A stretch of DNA of 64,000 nucleotides from Amphiura filiformis (lineage: Eukaryota; Echinodermata; Ophiuroidea; Amphilepidida; Amphiuridae): assembly GCF_039555335.1 (NCBI RefSeq), contig NC_092635.1, forward strand, positions 54,875,755 to 54,939,754, read 5' to 3'. Under the pieces are notes generated by a model. The model saw nothing but the letters and a program-made list of their open reading frames with translations, ran no database searches and was not told where the DNA came from. Position numbers and translations under genes: made by a program. Of this stretch, positions 9,601 to 24,600 are shown piece after piece. Numbering within the stretch: position 1 is the stretch's first letter; every line of letters starts with the position of its first letter.

Positions 9601-12600
9601 ATGTTATTTGTCAAATTATTTTGAAACCCACACTCCCCTGTGTTATGACTTTGCCTATATCTTCCACATCTGGAGTGAGTATTTCAAATGGAAGTTAACC
9701 AATTGTCTATTGTATTCAAAACTCATACTCCCTCTGTTGAAGACTTTAACTAAATCTTCCACAGGGGTGGTGTGGATTTTAAATGGAATGACCCGTTACG
9801 GGATCATCAAGTTTGAACATTTTTGCACAAATTGTATTTTATGGAGACCCTAAACACATATTTGTTAAACCATATTATAAAGAAAAAAAATCTTGTTGGC
9901 ATGTTATGTGATCATATTTCTCATAATTCGTCAGTCCGTATTCCATAGTGGCGTATAGTGGGCGCCGTGAATAAACAACTTTTCGAGAAAATCGGGTTTG
10001 AAGAAATGCCAATTTAAAATCGAGTTGTGTAAATCAGACATTCGTTATATTTTGTAAATGATGTGAAATTTCTGTAGTAAACTAAATAGATTTTATTGTT
10101 ATATATTTTTCAAAAGAAATAAATACATACTATTGCTGGCAAACTGACAATAAAACTATACGTCACTATGGAAAACGAACAAAAGCGCAATACCCTAACC
10201 TTACGTTAACCAGACGCATACCTCGGTCGCCATGTAATCCCTATGGCGTTACTTTTCGTCGTTCAGTATTCCATAGTGGCGTATAGGTCCGATCTGCGAT
10301 GCCACTATGACATACGATGTTTTTCATTTTGCCGATATTTCATAATTATAAAATGTGTATAAAAAGTGGCGTATGGTCGATACGCCACTATGGAATACAA
10401 AAATGTCACTTTGTAACTATACATACATTTAATTAATTAATTACTAATTAATTAGCTAATTATGACTGATGAGACTTAGAAAATGAAAGAGAACATCATT
10501 AAAAACATATGTGCCAATTTTCAAAAAAATGACCAAAAATCACTATACGCCACTATGGAATACAGCCGACGAATTCACATTAAATTGCATGATTAAGGTG
10601 GGTTGGAAGAGAGCATGACCTGGCAGTGTTTGCACTCAAATATTGAGACAAATAAAGCTGACACACAAGAGGAATGGTATGGCTTCAATTAATCAGATCC
10701 TGAGGCTGATATAAGGGCGTTGTTTCCACCCCAATTTTCTCGGGAGGGGGAAAACATTCAAAAGCTTTACTTTTGATGCATTATTGGCCTTAATTCAAGA
10801 ACCACAAGACCTATGGAAATATAAATAGAATTATTGGCTTCCGTAGTTCATTTTCTATAAGAGCAACATATTAATATGAAGAAGAACACTGCAGTTTTTT
10901 TTAGTTAAATGGCTAAAACTGGAAAAAGTTATCAAAAAGCTGATATTAGTATGAGGCCAATTAAATCATTTTTCCATATAAATTGTTCTATATTTTTTAT
11001 CTTAGGATAAATATTAACTTCGAATTTTTTGGTAATTTGTTTCTTCTACAGAAAATTTGTCTTCAGGATAAATTTTAATTTCTTGTCTACTTTTTGTTTC
11101 TTCTACAGAAAATTGTGATGTACGATTGGCTACCCGCACTTCTTGATATGCAACCAGACGAGATAGAGGCAAATGCATACACAGGTACAATGGGAACCCA
11201 TTACAAAAATCATAGAAAAATTTACTGGTCATTCCAATTAAGGGCTTGGAGAGCGATCTTTTCACATATTTTTTGTGGGACATGAGAGCGCATCAGACAT
11301 ATCGAATTGCATTTTGAATATGAGGAATGTCTTCTGATATCAAATAATTTTGATTTTTTTAAAAATTAGTGATATAATACACATTTTATGGCAAATGATT
11401 AAAAATTATATGCTCTCAGGTCCCACATAAAATACTGTGCAAACGTTGCTAACTGATTCCTTACAGGAGTATTTCATGATTCTAGCATCCTCTTTTTATT
11501 TTATGTTTCAGTAGATATGCACAAAAAAAGTTTATTCCCAAAATTTTAGTAATACTGATTTTGCATTTTTGAGTTATGCATGATTGTATGTATTACAAAG
11601 GCACCATAGGCAACTGTGTTGTAATATTCATGAAAACATTTTTAAGTATCTTATATAAAAAAGAACCAGTACACTGCCATTTTAAAAATGTTGTTAAAAT
11701 GTTATTGTAAAATATTTTTGGCAAGCATTTTCAATGAATTTCATGAAATTACCAGTATTGTTATTATTACCAACATTTTTAATTTCCATCTTACAGGTTA
11801 CAAAAGTTACGTTCATCCCGGTATTACTCATGAGTTTCAGTCGGCTGCTATGAGATGGGGTCATACCCTAGTACCCCCAGGAGCTTTAAGAAGGTGAGTT
11901 TTGATCTCAGGGTTGCCAAAACATTTCAGCCCAAAATCGTGGGTCATTAATCGAAAAGTCGCCCAATTTTTCTCTTTGCAATTTCTATGGGACAGGAAAT
12001 TATCGGAACTCACGATGGCCAATGTTGAAAAGTCACCCAATTGTTTTCTTAACCATTGGTTTCTATGGGACAGGAAATTGTCTAAAGTTGTGGGGAAAAT
12101 CTTCAAAAGTCACCCAATTGGGCTACCAAATCGCTGGTTTGGTAACCCTATTTGATCTATGAGTTGTCAAATTTGGTGAACACAACCTGCTCCAAGATGG
12201 CCGTCATTGTATGAGCAGTCATCTCGGATGTACAGTCAATTTAAAAATGCTTTATGAGGAATGAGGAATAATCATTTGAAATGTTTATGAAATAAGGTAA
12301 ATTAAAAAAAAAAGTTTGATTGTCCTCATCCGACCGACCCTAATCTGTGTAAAAGAATACCGACCCTAATTTTAGAAATTCCAGAAAAAAATTTTTTTTC
12401 ACAAAATTTTGATAACCTATTTGGGCTATTTTGTGAAGCTAATAATTAGACAAAAATATTTTGGCTCTGACCTTTAAAAACAAAAGCAAAAAAAAAAAAA
12501 TCTGACCGAACCTACCCCATTCTTACATGCTGATTAATGACCGATGGCGATTGTGGAATCATAGGTACTGAAATGTTCAGTCACAGACAGCAGAGGGAGA

Positions 12601-15600
12601 TATGGGAAAGAATATTTTGCAAGACAAGCACTGTACAGGCCTTTCCTAATCCTATGCTAACATTTAGATACACTTCACCTTGGTCAGGTACCAGCACACT
12701 TGTAACAATTTATTCTGCCGCCACTGATATGTGACTCCTCGCCACAACTGAGCCCGGATGTCGCCAATCATCATTTTTGAGATATTCAACCAAAATATTC
12801 TGCTTGAAATTAGCTTTAAAATGATGTATATCATGTCTATAGTACTTGACATTTAAGTAGTGAAAAATTAATAAAACAGTCAATAAATCCTTTCTTTCCT
12901 ATTGTTTATTGTTAAGTTCGATGGAGCATATCTCAATAGTGGCACTGGCGACATCCGGGCTCAGTTGTGGCGAGGAGTCACATATAACTCTCAGCATTTG
13001 TAATTATCCTCTAACGGCTCCCCATTCCCCCCTGAGTGGGGTGAGGCAAGCGAGGTAAAGCGCCACCGTGCCCTCATCAATATGTGTTACATTCTTCATT
13101 TTATTTCTTTTATTTCTTTTACAGAGATGCTCAGTGTAACTTCATAACAACGACACTAAAGTCAAGTCTCATACCAGATGAAGACGACCGTGTGGGTCAC
13201 CACGCCGTCAGAACATGCAACTCCTTCTGGAATCCACAGGTAAAGATTGGGCTTTCCTAGTTGAAATCCAAAATCCCTATGGAAGACATGACCTTAATCT
13301 CCTGCACAGGGGGTTTAGATTTCAAATGAATTCACCCATTCATGTAATCCCATTTGAAATGTCCACTTTCTGTGTGGAAGATTACAGTCATGTCTTCCAT
13401 GTTTCTTGTCCCAATATTTATAAATCGCTGTTAACCTCATTGTATGTATGACTTGCCTTAATGACATCTATTGTTTTAACAGGTTCCAGTGAGAGAACAC
13501 GACATAGAAGCTTTCTTGATGGGTATGGCATCCCAGATAACAGAGAGAGAGGATAACATCATCACACCTGATTTGCAAAGTATGTACTCCTAAACACCCA
13601 ATTACTCTTTAAATATAAAAATGCAGATTTTCTTTTCAAATAAAATTAAGTCTTGCCCCCCCCCACCAGTGGCACATGTCTGTCTCTATTAGCATTTCAA
13701 TACACAGCTTTTGGGTTTCTCAATTAATTTATAACAAAATTCCTTCCCAGATGTAATAAAGCGTATTGCCGCATATTAAATAAATCAAAAGCTCACTTCC
13801 TAAAACGTAATCCATATCCATCTTGTATTTACATATGTATTTAGGACGTGTATTTGGAACTCTGGATTTCTCTCGTCGTGACCTTATGGTACTGAATATT
13901 CAACGTGCGCGTGACCATGGTTTGCCTGATTATAACACTGCTAGAGAGTCTCTTGGGCTTAAAAAGATGAACAGCTTCCAGGAAATCAACCCTTCTATTA
14001 ATGATAGCTCTATTTTATCGGACATTGATAGTACAGTAAGTAGTCATGTAGCGATGTGTTCAATTGATTGTTAAAAATAGTTTCATCTTTATAGACGAAT
14101 CCAACGAGCCAAGTCATGGTCAGGATTTGGTTGTCCATTACTGGGTCCCCGCAGCACCAAATTGGGTGGATTAAAGCCGCATAAAAATCGATGTTCGATT
14201 CTATTGTGCAGTAAACTGTCACCATAATTTTACATCTTGTTTTTGTTTCAGACTTTGGATAATTTGGATGCTGCATATAAAGGAGAAATTGACAAAATTG
14301 ATATTTGGGCTGGAGGTCTCCACGAAACCACTGCTAGGGGACCTGGTGAACTCTTTAGATACATCATCTTGGATCAGTTTATAAGGACCCGTGATGGAGA
14401 TAGGTTCTGGTATGAAAATACACAAAATGGGTAAGTAATGCCATTAAAACTTTGCGCAAGTGTGGTTCTACATGCTGTATTAGTGAAAGTTTTTATTTTC
14501 AGTTTTTTGCTGTAAATGTGCTTTTTAAAAAAAAAATCCAGTGGGAGATTGAGCTAGTCTTCTGCAGAGGGAGTATGGGTTTCAAATAGAATAGGCAGTT
14601 TGTTAACTTCCATTTCAAAAACTTAATCCAGTTGTGGAAGATATAGGTAAAGCCATATACAGTGGGAGTGTGGGTTTCAAAATGATTTACCCTAGCCAAT
14701 TCTATTTAAAAGACTTTTGATGAATCTTCCTCAGGGTATTGCACATTTTGAATGGAATTTCAAATTTCAAAGCCACAAAGTTAAAAACCATGTTTTTATT
14801 TTACTCCTAGGCTTTGACATAATACAGCTATTTGAAACCATGACTAAAACATGCTGCACAACTGTCAGAAAGTCTGTAAAAAGCATCCCAGTTGAAATCC
14901 ACACTACCCCTGTGGAAGATTTTGGAAATATCTTCAACGGGGGAGTATGTTTTTCAAATGTAATTGATCAGAGGTAATCATTTTGAAACCCATACTCCCC
15001 CTGTATTATGGCTTTACCTATATGTTCCACAACTGGAGTGAGTATTTCAAATGGAAGTTACCCAGTTGTCTATTCGAAACTGATATTCCCTCTGTGGAAA
15101 ACTTTAGCTAAATCTTCCACAGGGGTAGTGTGGATTTTAAATGGGATAGCCCAATATAACCAGTACTCTAGTCATAATTGATTCCTTAACCATGGCGATA
15201 GAGTAGAATTCTTCCTCTATTTGTACTTAGTTGCTCAAAGTATTAACAAGAATTGGTCAAACAACAACACTTGAGTACTTAACCCCTGAGCACTACCTGC
15301 CGATCTAACATTGCCTCTGATTGGTCAATTACATATTTTCACTTTATTCACCAATTTTTTTGTGTGTTGAAATTATTTTAACAATGTTGCCGATTGGGCC
15401 AATTGATAATGAAAATGTTTTGGCCAATCGGCAGGTAGTTAAGAATCAAGCAAATTGAAATTCCGAACTATATTATTTTTCAACATTTATATGGTATATA
15501 TAATGTTATATATCTCTTTGTGTGATGATGTTTAAAATGCTATGGATTTAATGCTATTTATTAAAGAAATATATTGTTTCCCCATATTTTTTCCCCAGGT

Positions 15601-18600
15601 TATTTACAGAGAAAGAGATAGAATACATCAATAAAATTACTATGTATGATGTACTTATACGTTGTACCAATATCACTAAAGATGATATCCAAAGGGACGT
15701 CTTCCACTTCAAGGAAGGTAACGTATATGTAGGCCATAAACGCAAACTGCACGAACTCGCAAACTCCATACAAAATTCCCACTCCAAATAGCATGCTGCC
15801 CTCTGTCTTGGGCAACTATTTTTAAGTTCCACACTAGACAGTGTTAGGAGAATTGACTGCTGATCAGCAGGTCAATAAGCTTCAATAGACCATCCTGGGC
15901 TGCCATGTATGTTGGTATTATGCTAGTTTTAGTCGGAGCTCTATTGTATGTGATATTGTGCGTTAAGCAGTGTTTAAATATTTCAAGAGTTACGGTATCG
16001 GCTTTTTTGTTATGTCAACTACATAAATGTATTTTCAGGTAATGATAATTAGTAGAGCTGGGATGGCTCATTTTCGACATCGCCGTTCTAGCTGCTATTG
16101 AATTTTCACGCGAGTGTGATAATAAATATGGTGAAAACAGCTCCACGAAGGATTCCCTGTGATCAATAGATAGAAAATGGATCTACTATAGTTGTAAATT
16201 GTTGTTTTAGTGTGCATTCGCATGTAACATCATTATAATGACATTTAAACCCACAATGATGCATGTTCCTGTATTGTATTCGTATTATGCGGGCTTTGGA
16301 TGTCGACTCATTTTCCCATGATGCACTGCATATTTTGGCCTCCACCCAGCGACCGCTGGAGGCGCATCGTATTGTGAAACGCGAGAATTGAAATATTCAA
16401 ATGACCATAAAATACATTTTTAGAACATCCATTGCTATCAATAATTATTGCTTTGAATGAATTCTCCAAGAGTTAATGATCGAGAGATCGAGGTAAATTA
16501 ATTAGCAAAATAATAGATCCAGTTGATAGGAAATGATCGGTTGATGCATTCATGTCTCAAGATTTCTACAACTCACAAAAGCAACATAATTTTTACCTCA
16601 GCGATTTGTATCGATTGATCGGCTTGACGCTCTGCAAATGGAAATAAAGTCCGAGTATGCGTGATAATCACTTTTCTGCAAAAGCGATCAAGTATAAATT
16701 CAGCTTAAGGCCAAACAATATTGTTTGTCTCATGTTGCATGCGACTTAAAAATCAAATGCGGTATGCATTTTTTTTTATTCTTTGTAATTCAAAAATGGC
16801 AATTTTGAGTTTTTTGTATCAAGTCTCCTGATATAAATACAATTCTGCAGTGTTGTATATTTCTCACTGAACATTTGCCAATTCGATCAAAAACAAACTT
16901 GAAACTGAATATTAATTTAATTTAATAGCCAATTTTCAGCCTAATTTTTGTTAAAATGAAAAGAAATAAATAATGTTTGCAGTATTTTGCCGCCTCTTTG
17001 TTCCACTTCAAATAATGTTATATCATGCAATAGAGACAGAGCTCTCAAAACAATACTTGAATACTCTTTAACTTTTACATTCTTGTTACTGACACATTGC
17101 AGGAGATCGATGCTATGATGAAGCCGTAGATATTGATCTGGGAGGACACGGAAACCCAAATCGAACAGTGTCTGAGCTGGACTGTGCCAATTGCACTTTC
17201 TTAAAGGGTTACGACTACTTCCAGTACAGCGAGGTTTCTTTTGCACTGACCTTCTTGGCAGCTGGTTTGTGGGTTGTTGGTAAGTTGTTCGCTTTCTAAA
17301 ACATGTTTATGCCTCAACCATGAGGCATACCATTTGTGCAATGTCCATCTGTCTATACTAAAAATTTCAATTGAACGAACACAGCTGTACATGATCCAAC
17401 TGCGATCGCGTATTGCGTATTTCAAACTACAACACAAATGCACGACCTTGGTCACAATAATTAAAATACTAACCAATCACGAGTGCGTTGGCATGGTTGG
17501 ATTCACTTCCATGTTACTCACGCACAGGCGCACACGCTGGCAATAATAACCATCGCGCAGTTTACATGAAAAATCATTACGCTATGTCAGGCTGTGTTCA
17601 TTCAATGGAAAGTTCTACTGAAGTGCCGTCTGGCTTGTAGCTCTTTGGAAAGGAAGATTGATTAAGGATATTCTAGGATAGGTAGGACACTTCAGAAACT
17701 TTTGGGGTCTACTTGCATATTCATTATTATGAAAATGAGCTAATTGGCATTTTTTATTCAAATTTTTTATTTTCCAAAATTTTTTTTTCAAAATGTATTT
17801 TTTTTTTACCAACACACATCAAAATGGAGATATTGTGGTCCACACTTTTCCGAGAACCGCAACATTTCTAGTTTATGTGGTGGGGAGCATGAGGCGAAAA
17901 TGCCTCACTCTTGTCACAATCCATGCTCTCACTGACATCCCCCTATAGAGGCCCTGCATGCTTATCAATTGGCTCCAAACAAAGGATTTGAACTGGTGTC
18001 CTTCACCGTAATAATTGCGCGGCTAGTGCAGTCCATTTAATCAAATGTTGTCATCAACCTATTTGATTGTAGTGCATTTGTTATGTGTGTGAGACGAACT
18101 GTTGTGGTAGATTGCAATCATGCTTTTGTTGAATGGATTTGAGTAGTCCGCCGTATTTACGGTATGATACGTCATATGCACAAACTCTATTCAAGCACTG
18201 TATACACCGGCAGAAATCTAACCTTGCCAAATATTTTCCCACCAACAATGCAGTGTACAAATAAAGAAGCAATATTCTATATAACAGGTTAAAATGACAC
18301 ATCAATGGGCTATTCCAGTTGAAATCCACACTACCCCTGTGGAAGATGTTGGAATATTTTCCACAAGGGGAGTATGTTTTTCAAAATTTTGGTCAGGGTT
18401 AATCATTTTGAAACCCATACTCCCCCTGTATCATGTCTTTACCTATATATATATTCCACTACTGGAGTGTGTATTTCAAATGGAAGTTACCCAATTGTAT
18501 ATTGTATTCAAAACTCATACTCCCTCTGTGGAAGACTTTAGCTAAATCTTCCACAGGGGTAGTGTGGATTTTAAATGGAATTAGCCCAATGACATCAATA

Positions 18601-21600
18601 GGGTTCTACTGTGACCAAAGGGTACATTAGATCTGACAATACTCATTCAGATTTTTTTGAAGGCCTTTGCAAATTTGAAACCATTTACACTGTAAAAAAT
18701 GGGGTAAATATTCACAATTTTTTGCTGCAAACTGGAAATGTGATGTAAAATTGTCTAGAAACACATCTACAGATTTCTAAAGACAAAAGTTTAAGACATG
18801 AAAGTGTGTGTTTTTGCAAAGAAAAGAATGTAAAGGTTTTATACCCATTATGGGTATTATTTGTCTCAATTGGTCATGCTGGATCACACACATGTCTAAT
18901 TTGGTCACGCTGAGACACACTCATAATAATAATAGCAACAAGGCAAACAAAAAACTGAACAAAAGACAAAGAAAACTAGAAGCAAAATCAAGGAAAATAA
19001 CTTAAGAATTACAGAATATCTCTGACATAAGATGAGTTTTTATCATCTTTTTAAACACAGTTACATTTTTAGTAGTTCTAATATATGTCTCGTTTAGACA
19101 TGCTAGGGCACACTCACGGCTCATTTGGTTATGCTGGGTCACACTCCCATCTAATTTGGTAACGCTAGGTCATGCTCACGTCTCATATGGTCATGCTAGG
19201 TCATGCTTACATCTTGTATGGTCACGCTGGGTCGCACTCATATGATATTGTATGTTTCATCCTTTAGGCTGTATTGTTCTCCTGTTGGTACTCGCTTCCT
19301 GGCAGACTAGCAAAACAGAAGAGAAACGCAAAGAACTGCACAGAAAATCACGTAAAGGCAGACCAGAAAAACTCAAGAGTTACCAAGGTAAGGTTAATTA
19401 ATATTCAGTTGCATTTCATCCGTATGATATATCAATGAGCCGTTTTATTAAGATCAATTTTAGCATATGGGTGGGTCATTTGGACAGATGTGACCTGCCC
19501 CCACAGTCCATTACAGTACAGTGCATATGACAAAATACAATAGAGAACAAAAGAAATTCTAGACGAAATACTGATTTTGAAGACCAAAGCAAGGAGTTAT
19601 AACCAGCGATATAGAATAAAAACTAGATAACTAAATGACCAATCACAGGACGAGCTAGCTGGAGGAATGGCGACCATTATGCTAATTAGGAGATTGTTGT
19701 GACGTCATTTTTTGCCAAAAAGTTTTGTGCCGAAAAATGACGAACAATTTCAGTTTTCTTTCCATTACTGTTATATTGTGAAAAACCATATAGCTGTGGA
19801 GTTAGTCCAATATGTTAGGAAAATATTCAAACCGATGACCCCATGTTGACACTGGCCAAATAAGCTGTATTTTCACTCGTAAGGGTGAAAGTCACTGTTG
19901 CAATTTCGTCATTTTATTTTTCACAGACAAAATGAGAAGATTTGACCTTTTGAGGTCATTTAGTAGACCTGTTTACCAGTCGTTTTGATTTTTGTAACAA
20001 CAGTTTGCCCTTTGAAAAGTGAACTTTGACATACGTGGTGCGAAACTTTCTTGCCACCACTTGCCAAGTTTTCTTACGGTGCTTCCCGAATCTTTTTATT
20101 GTGTGGTTGATCAGTGCATGAGCGGTAATGACACACGGCACCAGGGCATTCGCTTAACTGCCTTGGTTATAACATGTTTGGTATGATTTTAAAGGGTATA
20201 AAATAAGGATTTCAAATCTGGAGTATCTCAGAAAGTTATTTTGTGAGAGCAGTTCACAAATAGTTAAATTTTGCCTTGTTGTTTAAGATTTTTTCAAAAA
20301 TTCCTGCAAATTTGATAAAAACTGCTGTGCCGATTTGACAGAATATAAAGGCTTTCATAGAAAATTGGTATAGCGATGGGCTAGAGGGGATTCATACACA
20401 CTATGACAGATTTCTTGCCTGATCAGCAAGGACGTTAACCCCCTGAGCACTACCTGCCAATCTAACATTGCCTCTGATTAGTCAATTACATGATATCTTT
20501 ACTTTAATAATAAATTTGCAAATAATTCGCCCCAATTTTTTTGTGTAGTGAAATTATTCTAACAATGGTTTCAATTGATTGGTTCAATTGATAATGAAAA
20601 CTTCTTTTTGGCCAATCGGCAGGTAGTTCTCATGGGGTTAATAGCTATCTGGTCACAAACCTGTTAGCAGTCTGCAAGATTCATGCTGTCAATGCCTAGA
20701 TATGCCTTTGAATTAAAAAAAAAAAAAAAAAAAAATTGCCAAAAACTACTTGATGGGAGATCATGTAACATTCTTGTTCAAAAATAAAGATGAAATTTAA
20801 TTACTTGGGATTTTCTGGTAAGGAAAAGCACTACAAAATGTTCTTAAAATATTGCAATTTTTAATTTTTCCTATTTCTTTATAGCTACTGAATGGTGTGG
20901 TTACAAGCAATCCAAGCGTCCAATTCAAGTTATGCTTGGGCCCGGTAAGCAGATTAAAATACAAAATGAGAGAGGAAACAAGCCGTACCGTACCGTCGAC
21001 CTCAGCGTCATGCAAAAGCTCACTTTCTGCGTTTCACCCGATCGTCAGCGAAAGTTCGTCCTGATCAAATTCGATCGCGAGTACGATCTGGTCATGAAGT
21101 TTGATGATGAAGAACTTCGCGGAGAATTCATAAGCGACTTGGAAAGCTGGCTTGGCAGCACAGAAGTTGGAATTGGTCGTGAGAGACGAGAGATCCGTGA
21201 AACTGAATTGTTGAAAATGGCTGTCACCAAAGCACATAGGCAGAAAACTTTGGAGAGGTTCTTCCGTGTAGCCTTTGCACAGGTTAGTTACTCTATAAGC
21301 CGGGTGTAATATTGTGCTATTCCAGTTGAAATCCATACACCCTCTATCAAAAACATGACCTTAATCTTCCACACAGGGAGTGCAAATTTCAAATGGGATT
21401 ACCTGAATGGATGACTCCATTTGAAACTTATACCTCTGTGTAGGAGATAATAAAAGTCAAGTATTCCATGTATATGATTTCAACTGGAATAGCCCATTCG
21501 ATTCCCAAGCATAAATGGGTCGATTTGATCATAATAGCTAAAGTTTGAGCACACGTTTTTCAAAAGAGTTTCATTCTAAATTGGAAGCCCCACTTTTGGT

Positions 21601-24600
21601 TCAAGTTCCTTGGGGAATTAGTCAGTGTTAAAATTTATCCATGTAAATTCTGTTCTGTCTGTCATCATAATAACAGATGTATAATTGTCAGTTCTTCTGT
21701 GGTGAACTGGCCAAGAGGTTCTTCCTGTTTAAGCCAAAAATCTATACTATGCCTATTAAAAATGTTCCATTCTATTTTCCAGGCTTTCAAGCTTGACATC
21801 GACCCTGATGACATCCAAGAATTGGAATCCACCATCGCTAAAGACATCCTTGCCTGTGAGCTGACCAAGACCGAGTTTGCTGAACTCCTCTCCATGAAAG
21901 GAGACAGTCTCTTCATCGAACAAATGTTTGAGCTTGTCGATAAAGATCGCAGTGGAACCCTCTCCTTCCGTGAATTCCTGGATGTCATTGTCATCTTTGC
22001 CAAAGGTATTGTTATAATGCTAACCTAGGGAATTACTGAAGGGAAAGGCAGAGAGCGATACCGGATTTGAGTCCCAAAAAGGTTCTTGAATATATGAAAT
22101 TAATTGTGATACATAATCCTTTGTCTCAAAAAAAAATTAAAAATAAATTGCATTCCGCTGAAGCTGAAGAGCTTTGAAACAAAGGATTTTTTAAAGCCAT
22201 AATATACGATCTTATAATATGAAATTGGTTGATTTTTTTTCAAAACTGACTTTTTGGCATATTTGTAATGTTTACGCATGTCCCAACTTGCACCTAAAAG
22301 GAATCAGCCAAATGTGTTGTGTTTGCAGATCAACAGAGCAAAGTTTGACTTTAAGTCATAATTCATAATTATGACTTTATGTCCTCCTATAAAAATGCAT
22401 GTTAAACGGCCAAAACAAGCAGTAGAGTTTCTTTCACTTTACCTTGTTATTTCAGCTCAAAATGGACAGAAACCCTTCCCGACAATTAGTACAAGTATTA
22501 TTTCAACATTTTGAGTATAGAAGATCAAATTTCAAATTTAAAGGAAATCGTACATTGAGGCTTTAAAATGGCCTTACTATAGTCTTGATCCTGAGGTTCT
22601 ATAATCAGAAATGACTAAGAATACATTTATTGAGTTTCAATTACAGAGAACCACTCACTTTTCACCAGCTTATTCAATGAGCTTAACACAACTCCTTCAT
22701 TTATTTCCAACAGGCAAACCTGAGGATAAGCTGGCCCTGATGTTTAACATGTACGACATTGATCGCTCCGGACATCTTTCCCGTGATGAGTTCAAGACTA
22801 TGTTGAAGTAAGTTGTGAAGTAGAAGTGGACGCTTGAAATGGGCAAGAATAAAGTTGCCATGTTAGGTTTGATCATGGAATATTAACTGCAGCATTTGTT
22901 TTGATGCTATAGTTTTGCTTGAACATGAGGGCGGGATAGTCTTCAAACCTGACTTAAATTAATTTACCAGTAAATAATGAGATAGCTCCAGTTAATAGCA
23001 CTAGCAACACTTTGCCATGTTATAGAATTATGTGCTCATAAACCTCTGTGCAGTATGATGTTGAGACCAAGTCTTAGATGACACAAGTGTAACTAATTTA
23101 ATGTCTGCGTTTATGAATATTATTAATTAAACAAGTCACAGTTGGTAGTTCTACATGTGTGTCACTCTTCGAAGAGTGTACCATTCAAACTGTGATAGGA
23201 ATTATTTGCTCATCCTGTGACCCCTTACTTTTTAAAAAAGTTTTGGATGGTTTGGACCCCTCAAATTTCAAGTTGAAATTGACCAACAGGTCGATCAAAA
23301 CTGCAAGGACCCCTTAAAATGCTCATTGGACCCCTTAAATGTGGGTTTTGCAGGGCTTAAGAGGTCCAGAAAAAATCTGTTGGACCCTTTAAATTTTTGA
23401 GCTCGCGTTATCCTTGTTGCACAAGCTAAAAACTCATGAGTAATTAAGTCTAATTATGAAGTAGAAATACCAAGTATCAAAAGTTAGCGACAAATTAAAG
23501 CAAAATGAAATCACCTTTGTTATACAGGTCCATGATGGAGATGGTTAATGCATCCATAGAACCAGGCCAGTTGGATGATGTCATCAATTCCATGTTCAGC
23601 GCCGCTGGATTTGAAGAAAAGACGGAACTCTCGCAGGCAGACTTTATCCAACTGATGGCAGAACACAAAGCTGAGCTCAGTCAGGCTGCTCTGCAGATTA
23701 GCGGTAAGTGTTATAGTACATGGATTTTGAATGCTCTATTGTCCCCCTAGGTTTCATTATCATTAAGTATAGGACTTATTATTTGTTTGGAGAAAAGCAG
23801 ATACGGCAGCTATTTGATTATATCTCTACATGCTGTGAAAATGTCGGAAAAATTAAGCAAGGGGCATTTTCATGCAATTGGCCTTTATATTTAAAAAAAA
23901 AAAGTGGAGGTTATAGCACCCTCAATGAGCCCACTCCTCATAGAACTCCATGTAAACACTAGCTATAGAAAATCGGCCCTAAAATTAAACACGCCCATTG
24001 TTATTTGCCCAAATGTTGGATATCATCGTTATGAATTCGGCAGACGGCCGAGTCCAGATTTGGCTTTTAGTAAATTCATGTTATGCATGCATTATTTTTT
24101 AATTAGAGAACAAGGGATCAATGCTTTACCTACAGAGGGCAGCATATCAAGTTTTTAACGGTTAAGATCATTGACTGTACTGCGATGCACCATTAGCTAA
24201 CCTTGTATGGCGCCGCCTTATGATTACTTATTATGCTGAAAAATTGATATGCTGCCCTCTTTCATATACAGCATTGATCCCTTGTTCTCTAATTCAAAAG
24301 TAAAATGATTTTACCAAAAGCCGAATCCGGGCGCGGCCGTCTGCCGAATTCATAATGATATGATGTAGATTCAACAGCTGGAATATAATGCAAGTGATGT
24401 CTGCTCTTGCTGCTTTTCTAAATTCATTTATAAAATGTCGTCTGCCCCATACCAAGGTGTGTCGCAAGGATGCAAATGTTTTAACAGTATTTAAAAAACA
24501 TGTCATTAATCATTAATCCTTGATTTACATGTACACAGGTGATGTAGAAATTCCAGAACAACCCCAAGAACAACAAGGTATTCAGCGTCAAGGAGGTGCC

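Noticed and set aside
18876..19243. CRISPR-like array of regular 31-base units
   Set aside because: The units are contiguous without unique spacers, in a eukaryotic intron. It is a minisatellite.
21034..21336. Minus-strand open frames over the PH-like exon
   Set aside because: They are shadows of a well-supported plus-strand exon.
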